A stretch of DNA of 64,000 bases, taken from positions 19,978,344 through 20,042,343 of the forward strand of contig NC_059289.1 in NCBI RefSeq assembly GCF_017591435.1. Reading direction: 5' to 3'. The DNA comes from Portunus trituberculatus. Its lineage: Eukaryota > Arthropoda > Malacostraca > Decapoda > Portunidae. The position numbers and the translations under genes are program-made. Position 1 is the stretch's first letter; each line of letters starts with the position of its first letter. Under the pieces are notes generated by a model, which was given only the letters and a program-made list of their open reading frames with translations, was not told where the DNA came from and did not search any database. Below are positions 35,423 to 47,088 of the stretch, one piece after another.

Positions 35423-36090
35423 GAGGTAGCCGGGGAATCTAGTCAACGGCAGCATTTTCCTGCTGTTTTTCCTTGCCAGATGGTGTAGGACGAGGCTCCT
35501 CGACAATCTCCATGTCCTCGAGGGCTGCTACGCCTACCTCCACCTCAACAGTGCCCTCGATGGGCATAGTCCTTTATGCTGGGCCCACGTGGAACACAGC
35601 AGGCTTTGTTGTGGCGGTGGGCACCACTACACCCAGGCATGGTCACTTATTTTCAATCTCCAGGCCTATTTCTGGCTGGCAAAACGGGCCTAACCTCCCT
35701 CAGTAGCCACTGAGTAGGCGTGCTCACTCCAAATCACTTCTGATTTTCACTTGTCGGGGCTGCCACTCATGTAAACAACGGAGTGTGATATGACGTCCTT
35801 CCGTCTCAGCAGAGAGGACGCTACTGAGCTCAAAGACATGACACACATCTCAACGTCCAAGCTGCCACAACAGACCCAACATACTGACACCGACTCAAGC
35901 TGGTCAAGCCCGACACACCAAGCAGCTGCGATCCTCACCAGACGAAGATCGCCTGGTTTAATATAGGTTTGGGCTTAGCACAGCAATATGAGGAGAATCT
36001 GCCTGTTAGCTCTTAACAGACTACATACGGTGGGACTCGCTCCCATTTAAGCAACATGAAAGGCAGAATCCTCATAGGGGAACCACGTTA
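35423..36090. other. Stretch without a recognisable gene
   Basis: Some short open frames on both strands (for example 35473-35706) but no motif I recognise. The last 30 bp lead into the BEL/Pao fragment. Confidence 0.5.
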
Positions 36091-36091
36091 C

Positions 36092-36420
36092 ATGTTTACT
36101 TGTGCAATTATGAGGGCTGTTCACTTAGAACGCACTGACTCTTTGCCAATGAAGGATTGTAAATTTGCTATTCACAGGTTTTTGTCTAGGCGTGGTGTCC
36201 CTAATGTATTCTATTAGTAAAATACTCAAACTTTTGCTGGTGTTTCTTATGCATTAGTGCACATGCTCTTGCTTCAAATTAGAAGTTTATAGTAAGATCA
36301 GTTAAAGTTTCCCTTAGAAAGATACTTGGAGGGAAATTTCTAACTAGAAGTGAATTAGAAACAACAGTACAAGAGATAGAGGCTTCCATTAACTCTAGGT
36401 CTTTAACTTATGTAGATTAA
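36092..36420 (+). pseudogene. BEL/Pao-type integrase fragment
   Basis: Reading from 36092 gives MFTCAIMRAVHLERTDSLPM, then FAIHRFLSRRGVPNVFY, which is the integrase core segment of BEL/Pao elements (FTCA..RAVHLE and RF..RRG). After a stop and frame changes, the tail reads VRSVKVSLRKILGGKFLTRS and ELETTVQEIEASINSRSLTY, the conserved downstream piece. The expected catalytic Asp (SDN) region is damaged around 36210. No LTRs or other pol domains are seen. Confidence 0.75.
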
Positions 36421-37045
36421 GAATACCTTGTCTTCCTCATATTTTTTAATTGGGCGCACTAACATCATTATTATAGAGGAAAGTATAGTTGCCTAATATA
36501 CCAAGCTTTTTAATTTTTTTGAGACTTTAATATGGCATAAAACCTTATCATACATTTCTCCTCACCTCTGCAGAGGTTAATGATTCACAAGGAAAGTGCG
36601 CAGCTATTTTTGTTCAGTCTCCTTTTATGAAAAAAGAAAATGTGGCCGAAACCGAAATAGCCCGAAGGTGCTACACTGCTTCCGTCACCATATACCTAAG
36701 CCATAGCCTGAACATGGAATGCCTTTAGAGTGAAAATAACTCATAAGGATGACCATTGTCCATTAACTAAGTCTCTGTTAGGCTAGTGTGACGCTGGAAT
36801 AACGTCTATGCAGAACGAATTGGTTGGCAAAAGACAGTCTCATTATCAGACTATCTTTCTAGTTATGAAAGTAAATTAATTTACGGGGCTTCATATGTCC
36901 ATGATTTCTTGTTGTCTACTTCCTAGCCGCAGTGAGAAATAGTCGACCGTCGATAGAGCATGGAAACCATGGTGACCCCCCAGTCACCAAATCTCACATC
37001 ACAGGCAGTATAAGTGCTGTTTGCTTTTTTTTTTTTTTTCGCAAG
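36421..37045. other. Stretch without a recognisable gene
   Basis: AT-rich sequence with no motif, RNA gene or repeat boundary I can support. It ends in a T-rich tract (37026-37040) that would serve as the polypyrimidine tract of the next candidate exon. Confidence 0.5.
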
Positions 37046-37164
37046 AAGTACCTATTGACGTAAATAACTGCCTCACCTTGGCTATGAAGGTGGCCAAATG
37101 GCGAGCTTTAAGCAGATACATAGCGAGAACGTGTGTCTGTGACCAAGAATTTCTCCACAGTGTG
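37046..37164 (+). CDS. Candidate internal exon, protein not recognised
   Basis: A T-rich tract followed by CGCAAG or CGCAAGAAG gives two possible acceptors (exon start 37046 or 37049); the donor is GTG|GTAAGG after 37164. The frame encodes VPIDVNNCLTLAMKVAKWRA followed by LSRYIARTCVCDQEFLHSV. Its composition (W, C, hydrophobic spacing) is unlike the translated repeats around it. I do not recognise the family. It ends in phase 0, while the candidate exon at 39347 starts with the third base of a codon, so the two cannot be joined directly. Confidence 0.35.
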
Positions 37165-38339
37165 GTAAGGGAAGAGGCCCTCTCGCTCATATGCCACGTT
37201 TATGACTGGGAGAAACGAAAGCGTTATACAGAAAACACTTTGAATTTTATCTCATTGGTGATGTGGAAGAATAGTTATAATAATTCTGGAAATAAATTCA
37301 GAAATACATCAATTTATATAGAAACACATAGGGAGAAAGACAGCAGAGGTTACGTAGGTTGAGTAGGTTGGAGAAATACGTAGACAAAGATAATGGGGAC
37401 ATTGGGGGAATTCCCTTTCCACATCCTATTCGCCATTTCTTGATGTGGCGAGTATAACATTCAGTTATCAATTCAATAACAAAAGTAATTTTTGTCCCAG
37501 GGTGAGATCAATCAATCATGGGGGGCATACGCCGGGGGGCACATCGCCTCATATGGTGCCCCTCGATCCCAGGCCGTCACGGTCCAACTATGCATCTTTT
37601 TTTTTTTTTTCATACCATCTCACCATCTCGTTAAAAAAAAAAAATGCATGGTTAGGACCTTAATTTTACTATTAAGACGATTATGCCGCAGATGTGTGTT
37701 TAAGAATACTTAAGCAATTTTGATATATCATAATTATGTGACAGTAGAATATCCAAAAATATACGATATCCAGTTGACCAAAATTTCTGTAAAATATTAC
37801 AATACCTGGTGAATCTGAGAACCGCATCAGTAGTTTGTGTCCTCTCCTATTCATATAACGACTTAAGAATTTCTGAAAGTTGTGGAATGACTAAATAAAA
37901 TAAAAAATATATCTCCTGCTGTTAAGAATTCCTTTTTTTTCCCAGATGTAAATTAAGGAAAGGTTCAGTAGTTTTAATTAAAGAAAACAATGTATCTAAA
38001 CTATCTTGGCCTATTGGTGTTGCTGTAGATGTTTACCAAGGTAAATATAAATTGGTTAGGAGTGTAAAGGTTGAGACTTCCAAGGGTATTGTCTGTAGTT
38101 GGAGAAGGTATAGGCTACAGTAGAGACCTGCCAAACGATAATTTATTCAAGGGGTGCTATTTGTGTTGTGAACTATCTAGTTGTGAACTTGTTGAATGTC
38201 TCTCTTTGTGTTTCATAACTCAAGAAGGCAGTCACATCCTAGTCTCTAAAAAACAACTCCTCCTCCTTCACACAAAACTGCATGAACTAACTACACACAC
38301 TCAAATAAAAAAAAAAATGTTAACTCCAACTCGTCGTTC
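37165..38339. other. Stretch without a recognisable gene
   Basis: Mostly AT-rich. Around 37510-37590 CATACGCCGGGGGGCACATC and TATGGTGCCCC form a GC-rich island of a possible SINE-like repeat, seen once. Nothing else is supported. Confidence 0.5.
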
Positions 38340-39300
38340 CCTTCCAGGGTGGGGACCACAAATGTTATCAGTTCAGACTGCTCTCTCAGTATTGACTATA
38401 AATGTCTTTACACTCCCAACTTTTTCTGCATTAACCTCTGCAACATTCGCAATCTTCGATCGAATTTTCAATCTGTGGAACACTGCCTCTCCTCCACTAA
38501 ACCAACTTTTCTTCATCGAAACAACACAGGTGTCCGAGGCAATTGACAATAGTTTTTTTTCTGGTCCCTCCTACTTTCTCTATCTCATTATTTCGCTCTA
38601 AAGCTGGATGTTGTATCTATGTGTGGAACAACTTCACTTGCTCTTGTGCCAATGTTCTTGAATCTTCCGAGGTTTCCACCATCTGGCTTAGACTCAAAAG
38701 TCACCCTCTAACTAAATTTATCTGTGCTGTTTACCTCTCCCCTAACTCCTCTGACTACAAAAATTCTTTGACTATTCATCTTCCAAAGTGGAGCACATTA
38801 TGTCCCTTTAAAATATCATAGAGATCTTCATCCTTGGAGATTTCAATGTTTACCACCAGCTTTAGCTTTTCTCTTCCCTCCTGATGAACTAGCTTTTAAC
38901 TTTGTTTTTGTTATCAAACATGATCTAAAGCAGGTGTGGGCAAACTACGGTCCGCGGGCCGCATGCAGCTCAACAAATATTAGTAAATTTGAAAGAGCAA
39001 GTTAATAAACACCTAATAGTATTGTAAGCATTTCATTTTCTTCCTGCAAGTGCACATACATATGAGAATGGCTTTTTCTTTAGAAGCTTTTAATTTTGTA
39101 TTTTAAATATTAATGATTTTGGGTTGATATAGTATGCAGCCCTATAAGACTTTTCTTTTTTTTTTAATGTGGCCGTAACACTGAAAAGTTTGCCCACCCC
39201 TGATCTAAAGAAAATGGTGCAGCACCCTAGTCGTATTTCATGGCCATCTTGGAGATACACCCAACATTCTTGATTTAATCCATTTACTTATTCTGTTACC
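38340..39300 (+). pseudogene. LINE endonuclease remnant, split by a hAT MITE
   Basis: Frames give NIRNLRSNFQSVEHCLSST, then KAGCCIYVWNNFTCSCA, STIWLRLKSHPLTKFICAVY followed by LSPNSSDY, and ILGDFNV near 38830-38850: the APE endonuclease order with its GDFN motif. After the hAT element the frame resumes with MVQHPSRIS and TPNILDLI. I think it belongs to the same family as the LINE at 58-60 kb, but the two copies do not overlap. Several frame changes and stops are present. Confidence 0.7.
38931..39202. mobile_element. hAT MITE with 8-bp target duplication
   Basis: 272 bp. The terminus CAGGTGTGGGCAAACT is matched by the reverse complement of AGTTTGCCCACCCCTG at the right end (one mismatch in 16). 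The direct repeat ATCTAAAG lies at 38923-38930 and 39203-39210. Removing the element and one repeat restores continuous LINE sequence. No ORF; it must have been moved by a transposase supplied in trans. Confidence 0.95.
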
Positions 39301-39346
39301 TAATCTTCTAATCTCATATCTGTATCTTGTCCTATTTTTTCAATAG

Positions 39347-39510
39347 GCATAGAAGGAAGGATCTGTCACTTCACAATCGTCTAGCTGATCGCCTGCTGCT
39401 GCGAAGCAATCTCCAGGTAACAGAGAAACCAAAGGTGCGCATGTGTGGTGGGCACACATGGAGTTACCAGCGTTTTGAGTATACAGCCCCAGGTGGTATA
39501 CATGCCGTGG
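39347..39510 (+). CDS. Candidate internal exon, protein not recognised
   Basis: 164 bp, open throughout. The acceptor is CCTATTTTTTCAATAG and the donor is GCCGTGG|GTGAGT, both close to consensus. The frame encodes HRRKDLSLHNRLADRLLLRS, then VRMCGGHTWSYQRFEYTAPG and GIHAVG. It begins with the third base of a codon and ends with one or two bases depending on the neighbouring exon. Composition looks like a real globular protein. I do not recognise it, and no adjoining exon was identified on this strand in the window. Confidence 0.4.
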
Positions 39511-40908
39511 GTGAGTCTGTCATGTAGAATTGGATAAATTCAATGTTGCCTTTGTCTCTGCTTACACCATTTCAAGCGGCAATATAACAACCAAACATAT
39601 GCTACTTCCTCCACATCAATCCTGACACTGTATAATATTCCCACAAAAAAAAAATAAATAAAAGTGGGTCAACCGCTGTAGTTACACCACAGTGTAAAAC
39701 GCCTCATGTGAACAATGCCAGCGTGAAATGTGCAGTAGCCACCACAGTCAAAACTGCCTTGTGTGAAGGTCTTATATGTCAATGGGTAGACAGAATGTGA
39801 AGTTGTCGAACATTTCAAAATGTACAAGAGCAAAATCTAGATAGCAAAGCTTGAAAATAGCCTTTACATCATATAAATTTCCGTTACACAATGTTTTTCA
39901 TACAATAGATGTTGCAGTTTAAGGGTTGTGATATTCAATGGGCAGATATTAGCCAATAGGCATCCCAGTACACACTACTAATACTATATATTGGTAGTAC
40001 AAGCATACACACTTTTTTAAGATCAATTGTTGAAGTTCCAACAATCTGAGCTGTGGATTTCACTCGATTACATGCTCTCCAGTTTGAGGTGTGGCCTGCA
40101 ATTTACAGATTAATGGATAGTTATAGGGTGAACGAGAAAGAGAAATGCGCCCTGAATTGTCCAAGGTAGAGTTTTTTTAGCAAAGGTTTGTGTGAAGAGT
40201 TCAGCTTTAAAAATATATGAGATGACAGTCAAGTCATCGATCAGATTTAAATAAAGAAGGGAAAGATGAAGAAATAGTGCTTAGAGGTCTTTTTTTTTTA
40301 GCAAGGTGTCATAAATCTTCACGGAAGTTGAAAGATTTTGACACATTCTATTAATGAAGGAAGTTTTGGTTACTTGGAAAGTAGACAGCATGATTTCAAC
40401 CAAGAATATAAAAGCAAACAAGATTCAGGTTATGCAAGGTACAAGTACACATTCTTTGTTGGCCATCACTATGTCATATAAAGCATGAAAACTGTTAAAT
40501 CAAGGTTTGGATGGTTTAGGCTGAGAGAAACAGAGAGGAATGAGAGAAAGAGAGAGGAATGTACACCTCCATACCTGACACAATCACTTCTGTCATGAGT
40601 CTGAGAAGAGTCTCAGACATGGAAGTACAGTAGTAATCATTCCCAGGAAAATCAGCCTAATACCTCCTGAGGTTTTCTATGGTGCAACATTGTTCACTTG
40701 CTAAGATTATCATGGAATCTGGTAACAATCCCTACCTAAAGAAGGATAAGGAAGAAAAAGACTGAACATTATAGACAATAGACACAAGATGGATATCTAT
40801 ACAAATATTTCAGAAATATTTTATTAACATTTTGGGGAAGTAAAAAGCCATAAACAACACAGTTATCAATTTTAATTTTTTAAGGTCTTTACTTTTTTTT
40901 GTAGTTGT

Positions 40909-40969
<61 letters not shown>

Positions 40970-41268
40970 TTAATAATAACTACTTATATATATTTTCATT
41001 ACCATTATCATCATTACTTTTACTATGATCACTATTACTATGATTAATATTATCATTTCATTAGCATTATAACAAAAGGTTAATTGTGAAATAAAATACA
41101 AATTTTTACCTTACAAAATCATTTTACTTTCACTAATGACACTCGATACAGTGTTCTTATTGATGAGTAAATTGTAAATCAGTAGATATAAAGACATATT
41201 TTACATAATTTCTGAAATTAAGAAAATCAAATCAATTTGTGAAAATTAAATAAGGATTAACATTGCAG
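39511..41268. other. Intergenic or intronic AT-rich stretch
   Basis: No gene seen. It holds (AAT)n at about 40914-40969. Sequence AATAAA on the minus strand at 40820-40825 could serve the HINT1 transcript as a poly(A) signal, giving a 3' UTR of about 450 bp, but this is only a guess. Confidence 0.5.
40914..40969. repeat. (AAT)n microsatellite
   Basis: A perfect AAT trinucleotide tract of about 55 bp within the probable 3' flank of HINT1. Confidence 0.97.
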
Positions 41269-41360
41269 CTAACCCGGTGGCCAGTTTAATTGCCTTCCTC
41301 CCAGCAAGTGGATGTGTAGATGATATACCGACTGCCCTCCATTTGCTCCATTGTTGATAA
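41269..41360 (-). CDS. HINT1: HINT1-like histidine triad nucleotide-binding protein, last exon
   Basis: 92-bp terminal coding exon: acceptor TATCCCACAG before 41360, stop TAG at 41271-41269. It encodes INNGANGGQSVYHLHIHLLG, then GRQLNWPPG and stop. The histidine triad H-L-H-I-H-L-L is the catalytic motif of purine nucleoside phosphoramidases, and the GGRQ..WPPG end is that of HINT1. The enzyme hydrolyses AMP-lysine and related phosphoramidates. The exon is intact, with no stop or shift. Upstream exons (FHDI..QAP and similar) should lie at higher coordinates on the minus strand; I did not find them up to the next repeats. Confidence 0.88.
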
Positions 41361-42155
41361 CTGTGGGATATATATAGAATGTAATATATTAAGAATATAG
41401 GTAGATTCATAGACTCCAAATATTTGACAAGCATCAGGGGCCTGTTTCTACAAAACCTGAAACATAAGTAATAAAATTTTCTACCTTGTATACTCTTTTA
41501 TATTTTGGGTCATATGTCACTTCATACTTTATTTAGTACATTTTACTTCATATTGTTGCACTCAGGAATTATTGCTGCATCTATACATCATATCAAAATC
41601 TTTGTAAATACATAATCAACTGAAATATGATGAGTTGAAGCAAAAAAATCCTGTCTGCATTGTTTATAACTCTTTTCTAGTCTGTTCCATCTATGAAGTC
41701 CATTCAGAGTGGGGCAGGTCACGTTGTTTACCTCTAGCCATACTGCCAAATCAATCTTCTTAAATCGCTCTTTCTCTCTCTCTCTTCTCATTTCCCATCC
41801 ATGTGCTATTTAAAAAGTGATATTTTATGTATGTTGTATATAGTAAAGGAAGCCACATTGCACAATGAGTGTCATGTCTAGGATTATAACAATTTATAAA
41901 ACTTCTGTGACATGTGGCAGAGGTTTTTTTCCTATGTTGTCACGATGTGGTGGTGGTGGTCAGGGACCCTTGGGTCCCTCACCTGGTTCAAGTCAGGTTA
42001 AGTGTCACAGCTCATGCCTCACTTTCTGTCTAGCTACCAAGCAAGATAGAAACTATAGCCCTACTTTTTACCTCATATAGGTGATGTGAAAAAAAAAGTA
42101 GAAAATTAATAATAAACAAATACTAAATAAATAAAAAAATATTACATATAGTATA
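41361..42155. other. Probable HINT1 intron
   Basis: No exon recognised. A minus-strand open frame at about 41610-41790 with FKKIDLAVWLEVNN and HRWNRLEKSYKQ looks like a relic of a repeated element, not assigned. Confidence 0.4.
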
Positions 42156-42868
42156 CAGTGGTACCTTGAGATACGAAAGCTTCTGTATACGAAAATTTCA
42201 TTTCACGAAATGATATGCAAAGATTTTTTCGCTTCATATTACGAAAAATTACTCAGCATACGAAAGATACGAAACAAAACTAGAAATTCCTGTGCGCAGA
42301 AAATTCTAAAATTCGCACCATAAACACGCCATAAGATCCTGCTCTCCTATTGGTCAGAATCTTTCCCATCATGTTCAATACCGTGATCCTGCTCTCCTAT
42401 TGGCCCAATCTTTCTCATCATGCATCAGTTGCATGTTTTGTTGGTATCCTGCCAGTATTTCGTTTCATCATTCGCTAAAGTTAAGTGTTAATGTTTCCTG
42501 CCATCTTCTATATTTTCTGCCGTTTGCCCTCCTCCTCTGCCGCCACTTTCACTTTCGGACATCACCTCATGCGAAAGGTAAGGTTCTACATTTTCGTATT
42601 ATAATTTTTCATTTATTATTGCATTATGTTCTATTATCTACTTCATTTATAGGTATTAACGGTTAGGTTAGGTATATTGATTGATTCAATTGTATTTTGA
42701 TCTTATTTTCTTCTGGTTTTACCCTTATTATAAATTTTAATGTGGTGTTTTCGTAGGGCTTGGAATGAATTAGACGATTTACATGTAAAACGCAACTCAT
42801 TATATGAAAAAATCATGATACGAAAGCCACTCTGGAACAAATTAATTTCGTATCTTGAGGTACCACTG
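42156..42868. mobile_element. Tigger-type MITE with TA target duplication
   Basis: 713 bp. The termini CAGTGGTACCTTGAGATACG and its reverse complement at 42849-42868 are near identical, and TA flanks both ends (42154-42155, 42869-42870). The interior contains repeated ATACGAAA-type words near both ends and CTGCTCTCCTATTGG twice. No transposase frame. (GA)n follows 6 bp after the right end. Confidence 0.93.
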
Positions 42869-42871
42869 TAT

Positions 42872-42874
<3 letters not shown>

Positions 42875-42958
<84 letters not shown>

Positions 42959-43274
42959 GGGAGGGTTTTGGATAGGTATATGGGGAGATAATTTTCATCT
43001 GATAATTGGTGGTTGAAATGGCAATGCCGCACTCATGTGATTTTTTTATCTGCCACACCTAGAACGGACTTCATAGATGGAACAGACTATAGTTTATTGC
43101 AACAATTCACAGTAACTTAGCATAATTACTAAAATAAACTATCCCATAATGTAGAACAAAGTCTTCTGAATGTGATGATATCTTCAGATTTCAGGAAAAA
43201 TTTTATATAAGCAAGAAATGGAATAATTAAGGATCATAACCATAACATCACGCACTACACGAACACTTATAAGG

Positions 43275-43310
<36 letters not shown>

Positions 43311-43409
43311 GTAAGTCATTATTTCAGTCAGTACTTTTGATAAAGAGAACAAAATTACTGCTTGACCGTTACTATGTGGTTTAAAAAAGAACTGTAGCAG
43401 TAATATTCA

Positions 43410-43486
<77 letters not shown>
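42875..43486. repeat. (GA)n tracts and a (CT)n tract
   Basis: (GA)n 42875-42956, (CT)n 43278-43309 and (GA)n 43413-43486. The last directly abuts the 5' truncation point of the next LINE. Confidence 0.95.
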
Positions 43487-43489
<3 letters not shown>

Positions 43490-44224
43490 CGTTTCCAACT
43501 CATGAAGGAGGAGGGCTGCTCGATCCTGTGTTGTCTGATCTCCCTGAAGCCAACATTACCTGTCAACAGCTGGACAAAGTGGGCAGCTCTGATCACCACG
43601 CAGTGCTGACCCACGTACAACTCACCGCTGCGAGAGAAGAGGCTGTGCCGCGCAACATATGGCTTTGGGAGGAGGCTGACTGGCCATCCCTGCGGCAGGC
43701 TCTCAGTACCACGGATTGGGAGGCGCTGCTCGTCGAGGACGTGGAGAAGAAGGTCTCCGTCCTCACCTCGAAGCTACTTGACCTCCAGACCCAGTTTGTT
43801 CCCCATCGCACGTACCTCGCCAAAGCCACAGACCCTAAATGGTTCGGCTACCGCTGCCGGGTTGCTGCCGAGGCCAAATATGCGGCATGGCGAAGGTACA
43901 AGCGACGCCCTCACACCACAACCTCGCCCTCCACCGAGCTGCGTGCAGGAGGATGACAGCCACATCCAAGTGGGCGCGGCAGCACTGGGAGGAAGTGATG
44001 AGGAGCAAACTCACTGGTCCTGGAGTGGGGAGCAAGGCGTGGTGGGCGCTCGTCAAGGAGCGGCAGGGCGTGCTGAGACAGGACAGCGTGCCCCCCCTCA
44101 CCAGGCCAGACGGGTCCACGGCTACTAGCAGCGATGACAAGGCTGCTCTCCTGGCCGAACTATTTGCACAAAAAATGCAAGTAGACGACCCTCACCGCCC
44201 TCCACCTGAGCTGCCCCGAGACTG
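43487..44224 (+). pseudogene. Endonuclease end and linker of the GC-rich LINE
   Basis: It begins with LLDPVLSDLPEAN and VGSSDHHAVLTHVQL, the last catalytic motif (SDH) of the APE fold. The linker follows (WEEADWPSLRQALSTTDWEA, then KWFGYRCRVAAEAKYAAWRR) and, after a frame change near 43915, HRAACRRMTATSKWARQHWE and TGPGVGSKAWWALVKERQG. The first three-quarters of the endonuclease are missing because of 5' truncation at the (GA)n tract. Confidence 0.88.
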
Positions 44225-45790
44225 ACCACACCATCACGTCGGTCTCCGTCACCGCGGCACAGGTGAAGAGAGTACTCGAGGAAATCGATGCAGGAAAGCC
44301 ACAGGCCCTGACAACATCAGTCCTCGGGTACTAAAGAACTGTGCCGAGGAGTTATCTGCACCTCTCGCCAACATCTTCGCTGCCTGCCTCGAGGAGGAGA
44401 AGTGGCCATCTGCCTGGAAAGAAGCCTGTGTGGTTCCCGCCCACAAGAAAGACTCCAGGACGGACCCGAGCCACTACCGACCCATCTCCCTGCTGTCGGT
44501 TGTTGGCAAGGTGTTTGAGAAGATGTTGGCTGCCGCCCTAGAGAAACACCTTGCAGACAACGGTCTCCTCTCGCCTCACCAATTTGGGTTCAGGCCGGGC
44601 CGATCCACCTCAGATCTGCTTCTCCTCCTCTCACAAGAGTGGCAGGACTCCCTCGACGAAGGCCGGGACACACTCGTGGTGGCGCTTGACATCGCGGGCG
44701 CCTATGATCGGGTGTGGCACTCCGCCCTGCTGGCAAAGCTGCGTGCCAAAGGCGTAGCCGGGAGCCTGCTGTCTCTTCTTGATGACTACCTCCATGGTCG
44801 TTCACTACGGGTAGTCATCAATGGACGGTCCTCAGCGCCTGCCCCCATAGAAGCCTCAGTTCCACAGGGCTCTGTATTAGGGCCAGTCCTGTGGAACATA
44901 TATATAGACGATTTACTTCGCCAGCTCCCCACAGTCAAAGCCTATGCTGATGACTGCACGGTGGCCGTCTCCTACTGCCGCCAGGACAGTAGGCGCGCTG
45001 TTGCTGCAGTCAACAGGCAGCTGAAAACTGCAGAGGAGTGGGGGGCGCTATGGCAGGTCAACTTCGCGCCTGAGAAAACACACGCTATGGTCGTCTCCCG
45101 GTCCCCCGCCGCCACCCAGGCCGTGGAGGGACAAATAAGGTTTGGGGGTGTCCAGCTGCCCTCCAAGACGACATCAAGATCCTGGGTGTGGCCATTGACC
45201 GGGAGCTGCGCTACGACCAGCACCTCGCGTCTGTGGCCCGCCAGACCTCTCAGCGTGTGTCAGCCCTCCGCAGGGTGGCAAGCAACCTGGATCCCCAAGG
45301 CATCCTGACGCTGTACAAGGCTCAGATCCGCCCTTGTATGGAATACGGAGCCTTGACGTGGATGTCCAGTGCTGTCACCCACACCAGGCGACTCGATGCG
45401 GTGCAGAGGCGCGCTCTCCGACTGCTGGGGGACGATGAGGAGTTCGCCGACGGTGTGACATCCCTGGAGCACCGTCGCGATGTGGCAGCTCTGACAGTCT
45501 GCCACAAGACACAGGTGCTCCACACTCCCCACCTCACCCGCCTGTACTTGCCGCCTCACCACGCCCAACGCGCGACGCGACAGGCAGCGGCCGGAAGACG
45601 TGTGACGGTGCCACGATCACACACGTCACAGCATCTGAGGACGTACAAGGCCAGGGCAGCGCGTCTCTGGAACGGCTTCACGGAGGCCACACCTGGTGTG
45701 GCAGACATGTCAAATCACCAGGCGAAAGTGGCTGCCAACACCTGGAGGCACACTCCCACACCGTTCCTGTCCAGCTCCTCCTGTACATAA
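44225..45790 (+). pseudogene. Reverse transcriptase of the GC-rich LINE
   Basis: After a shift near 44300 (in the segment that reads ALTTSVLGY or GPDNISPRVLKNC) the long frame 44430-45308 gives DPSHYRPISLLSVVGKVFEK, HQFGFRPGRSTSDLLLLLSQ, VALDIAGAYDRVWH, SVPQGSVLGPVLWNIYIDD and the catalytic AYADDCTVA. A second shift at about 45165 leads to KILGVAIDRELRYDQHLA and the C-terminal part with RPCMEYGALTWMSSA and RLDAVQRRALRLLGD. Only the frame breaks prevent translation. YADD with this C-terminus suggests a Jockey/CR1-superfamily clade distinct from the three CR1 copies. Confidence 0.93.
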
Positions 45791-45873
45791 TGTATATAAA
45801 GTATAGTGTATCATGCTAGTTGGCGTAGGTACCACCTCAGGTACCTGCCACCCACATAAACTTTTAGAATAGT

Positions 45874-45947
45874 TGCCTAGTGTCCACTAGCAACTTTAAG
45901 TTTATTATGTAAATATTGTAATGGTTACTAAGTTTAAATAAAAAAAA

Positions 45948-46011
<64 letters not shown>

Positions 46012-46556
46012 TGTCCATTTGTAGTCTAACCTTCATCAATGTTTTATAATTATTAATTCTCCTCTGCTTCTGTCTGCAAATAGCCAATTATAGTCTTCAG
46101 GACTGTATGTATCTTTATAACATATGTTCTGCCTGACCATCATCAGCATCATTACTCTGATCATTACTATCTTATTTTCTATTTTATTTAATTTCCACCA
46201 AGAATGATTTTATTTTTATGCTGCTTAACTTCCCACTCAATCACTTCATTCATGGTGAGGCTGCAAGGTTTGTTCCATCAAACTGTTGTAATGGATAAAC
46301 ACGAGAAGATGTGTGATTTTTACTTACATAGTACTGCAATAAATTTTTTTTTTTTCAGTATATATTTATCTAGCTAGAGTCAGTGTCTCAATGGCTAGAG
46401 CTCCTTGTGCTGACTATTTTAAGTCTACATGATAGTATGTGTTGCAAATTGATGATAATACAGTGGTACCTTGATATACGAGCTGCCTAGTGTCCACTAG
46501 CAACTTTAAGTTTATTATGTAAATATTGTAATGGTTACTAAGTTTAAATAAAAAAA

Positions 46557-46616
<60 letters not shown>

Positions 46617-47088
46617 TGTCCATTTGTAGTCTAACCTTCATCAATGTTTTATAATTATTAATTCTCCTCTGCTTCTGTCTGCAAATAGCCAATTATAGTC
46701 TTCAGGACTGTATGTATCTTTATAACATATGTTCTGCCTGACCATCATCAGCATCATTACTCTGATCATTACTATCTTATTTTCTATTTTATTTAATTTC
46801 CACCAAGAATGATTTTATTTTTATGTTGCTTAACTTCCCACTCAATCACTTCATTCATGGTGAGGCTGCAAGGTTTGTTCCATCAAACTGTTGTAATGGA
46901 TAAACACGAGAAGATGTGTGATTTTTACTTACATAGTACTGCAATAAATTTTTTTTTTTTCAGTATATATTTATCTAGCTAGAGTCAGTGTCTCAATGGC
47001 TAGAGCTCCTTGTGCTGACTATTTTAAGTCTACATGATAGTATGTGTTGCAAATTGATGATAATACAGTGGTACCTTGATATACGAGC
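45874..47088. repeat. Tandem duplication of about 610 bp
   Basis: Unit 1 (45874-46483) and unit 2 (46484-47088) both run from the LINE 3' UTR (GCCTAGTGTCCACTAGCAAC), through the A run and (GA)n, to the first 25 bp of a Tigger-type MITE (CAGTGGTACCTTGATATACG). Outside the (GA)n length I noticed one base difference (ATGCTGCTTAAC against ATGTTGCTTAAC). Junctions share the microhomology TGCCT. Confidence 0.93.

Larger units (their letters stand above)
43487..45955 (+). mobile_element. GC-rich 5'-truncated LINE with poly(A)
   Basis: About 2.45 kb, starting in the last part of the endonuclease and running through the reverse transcriptase to a stop at 45788-45790, a 150-bp 3' UTR and an A run at about 45940-45956, which passes directly into (GA)n. 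It is much more GC-rich than the other LINEs in the window and better preserved, with two or three frameshifts only. Confidence 0.92.

Noticed and set aside
34781..35506. Frames of about 190-235 residues spanning the gap
   Set aside because: Created by translating the N run.
42740..42991. 83-residue frame ending in RERERE
   Set aside because: Starts in the MITE and runs into (GA)n.
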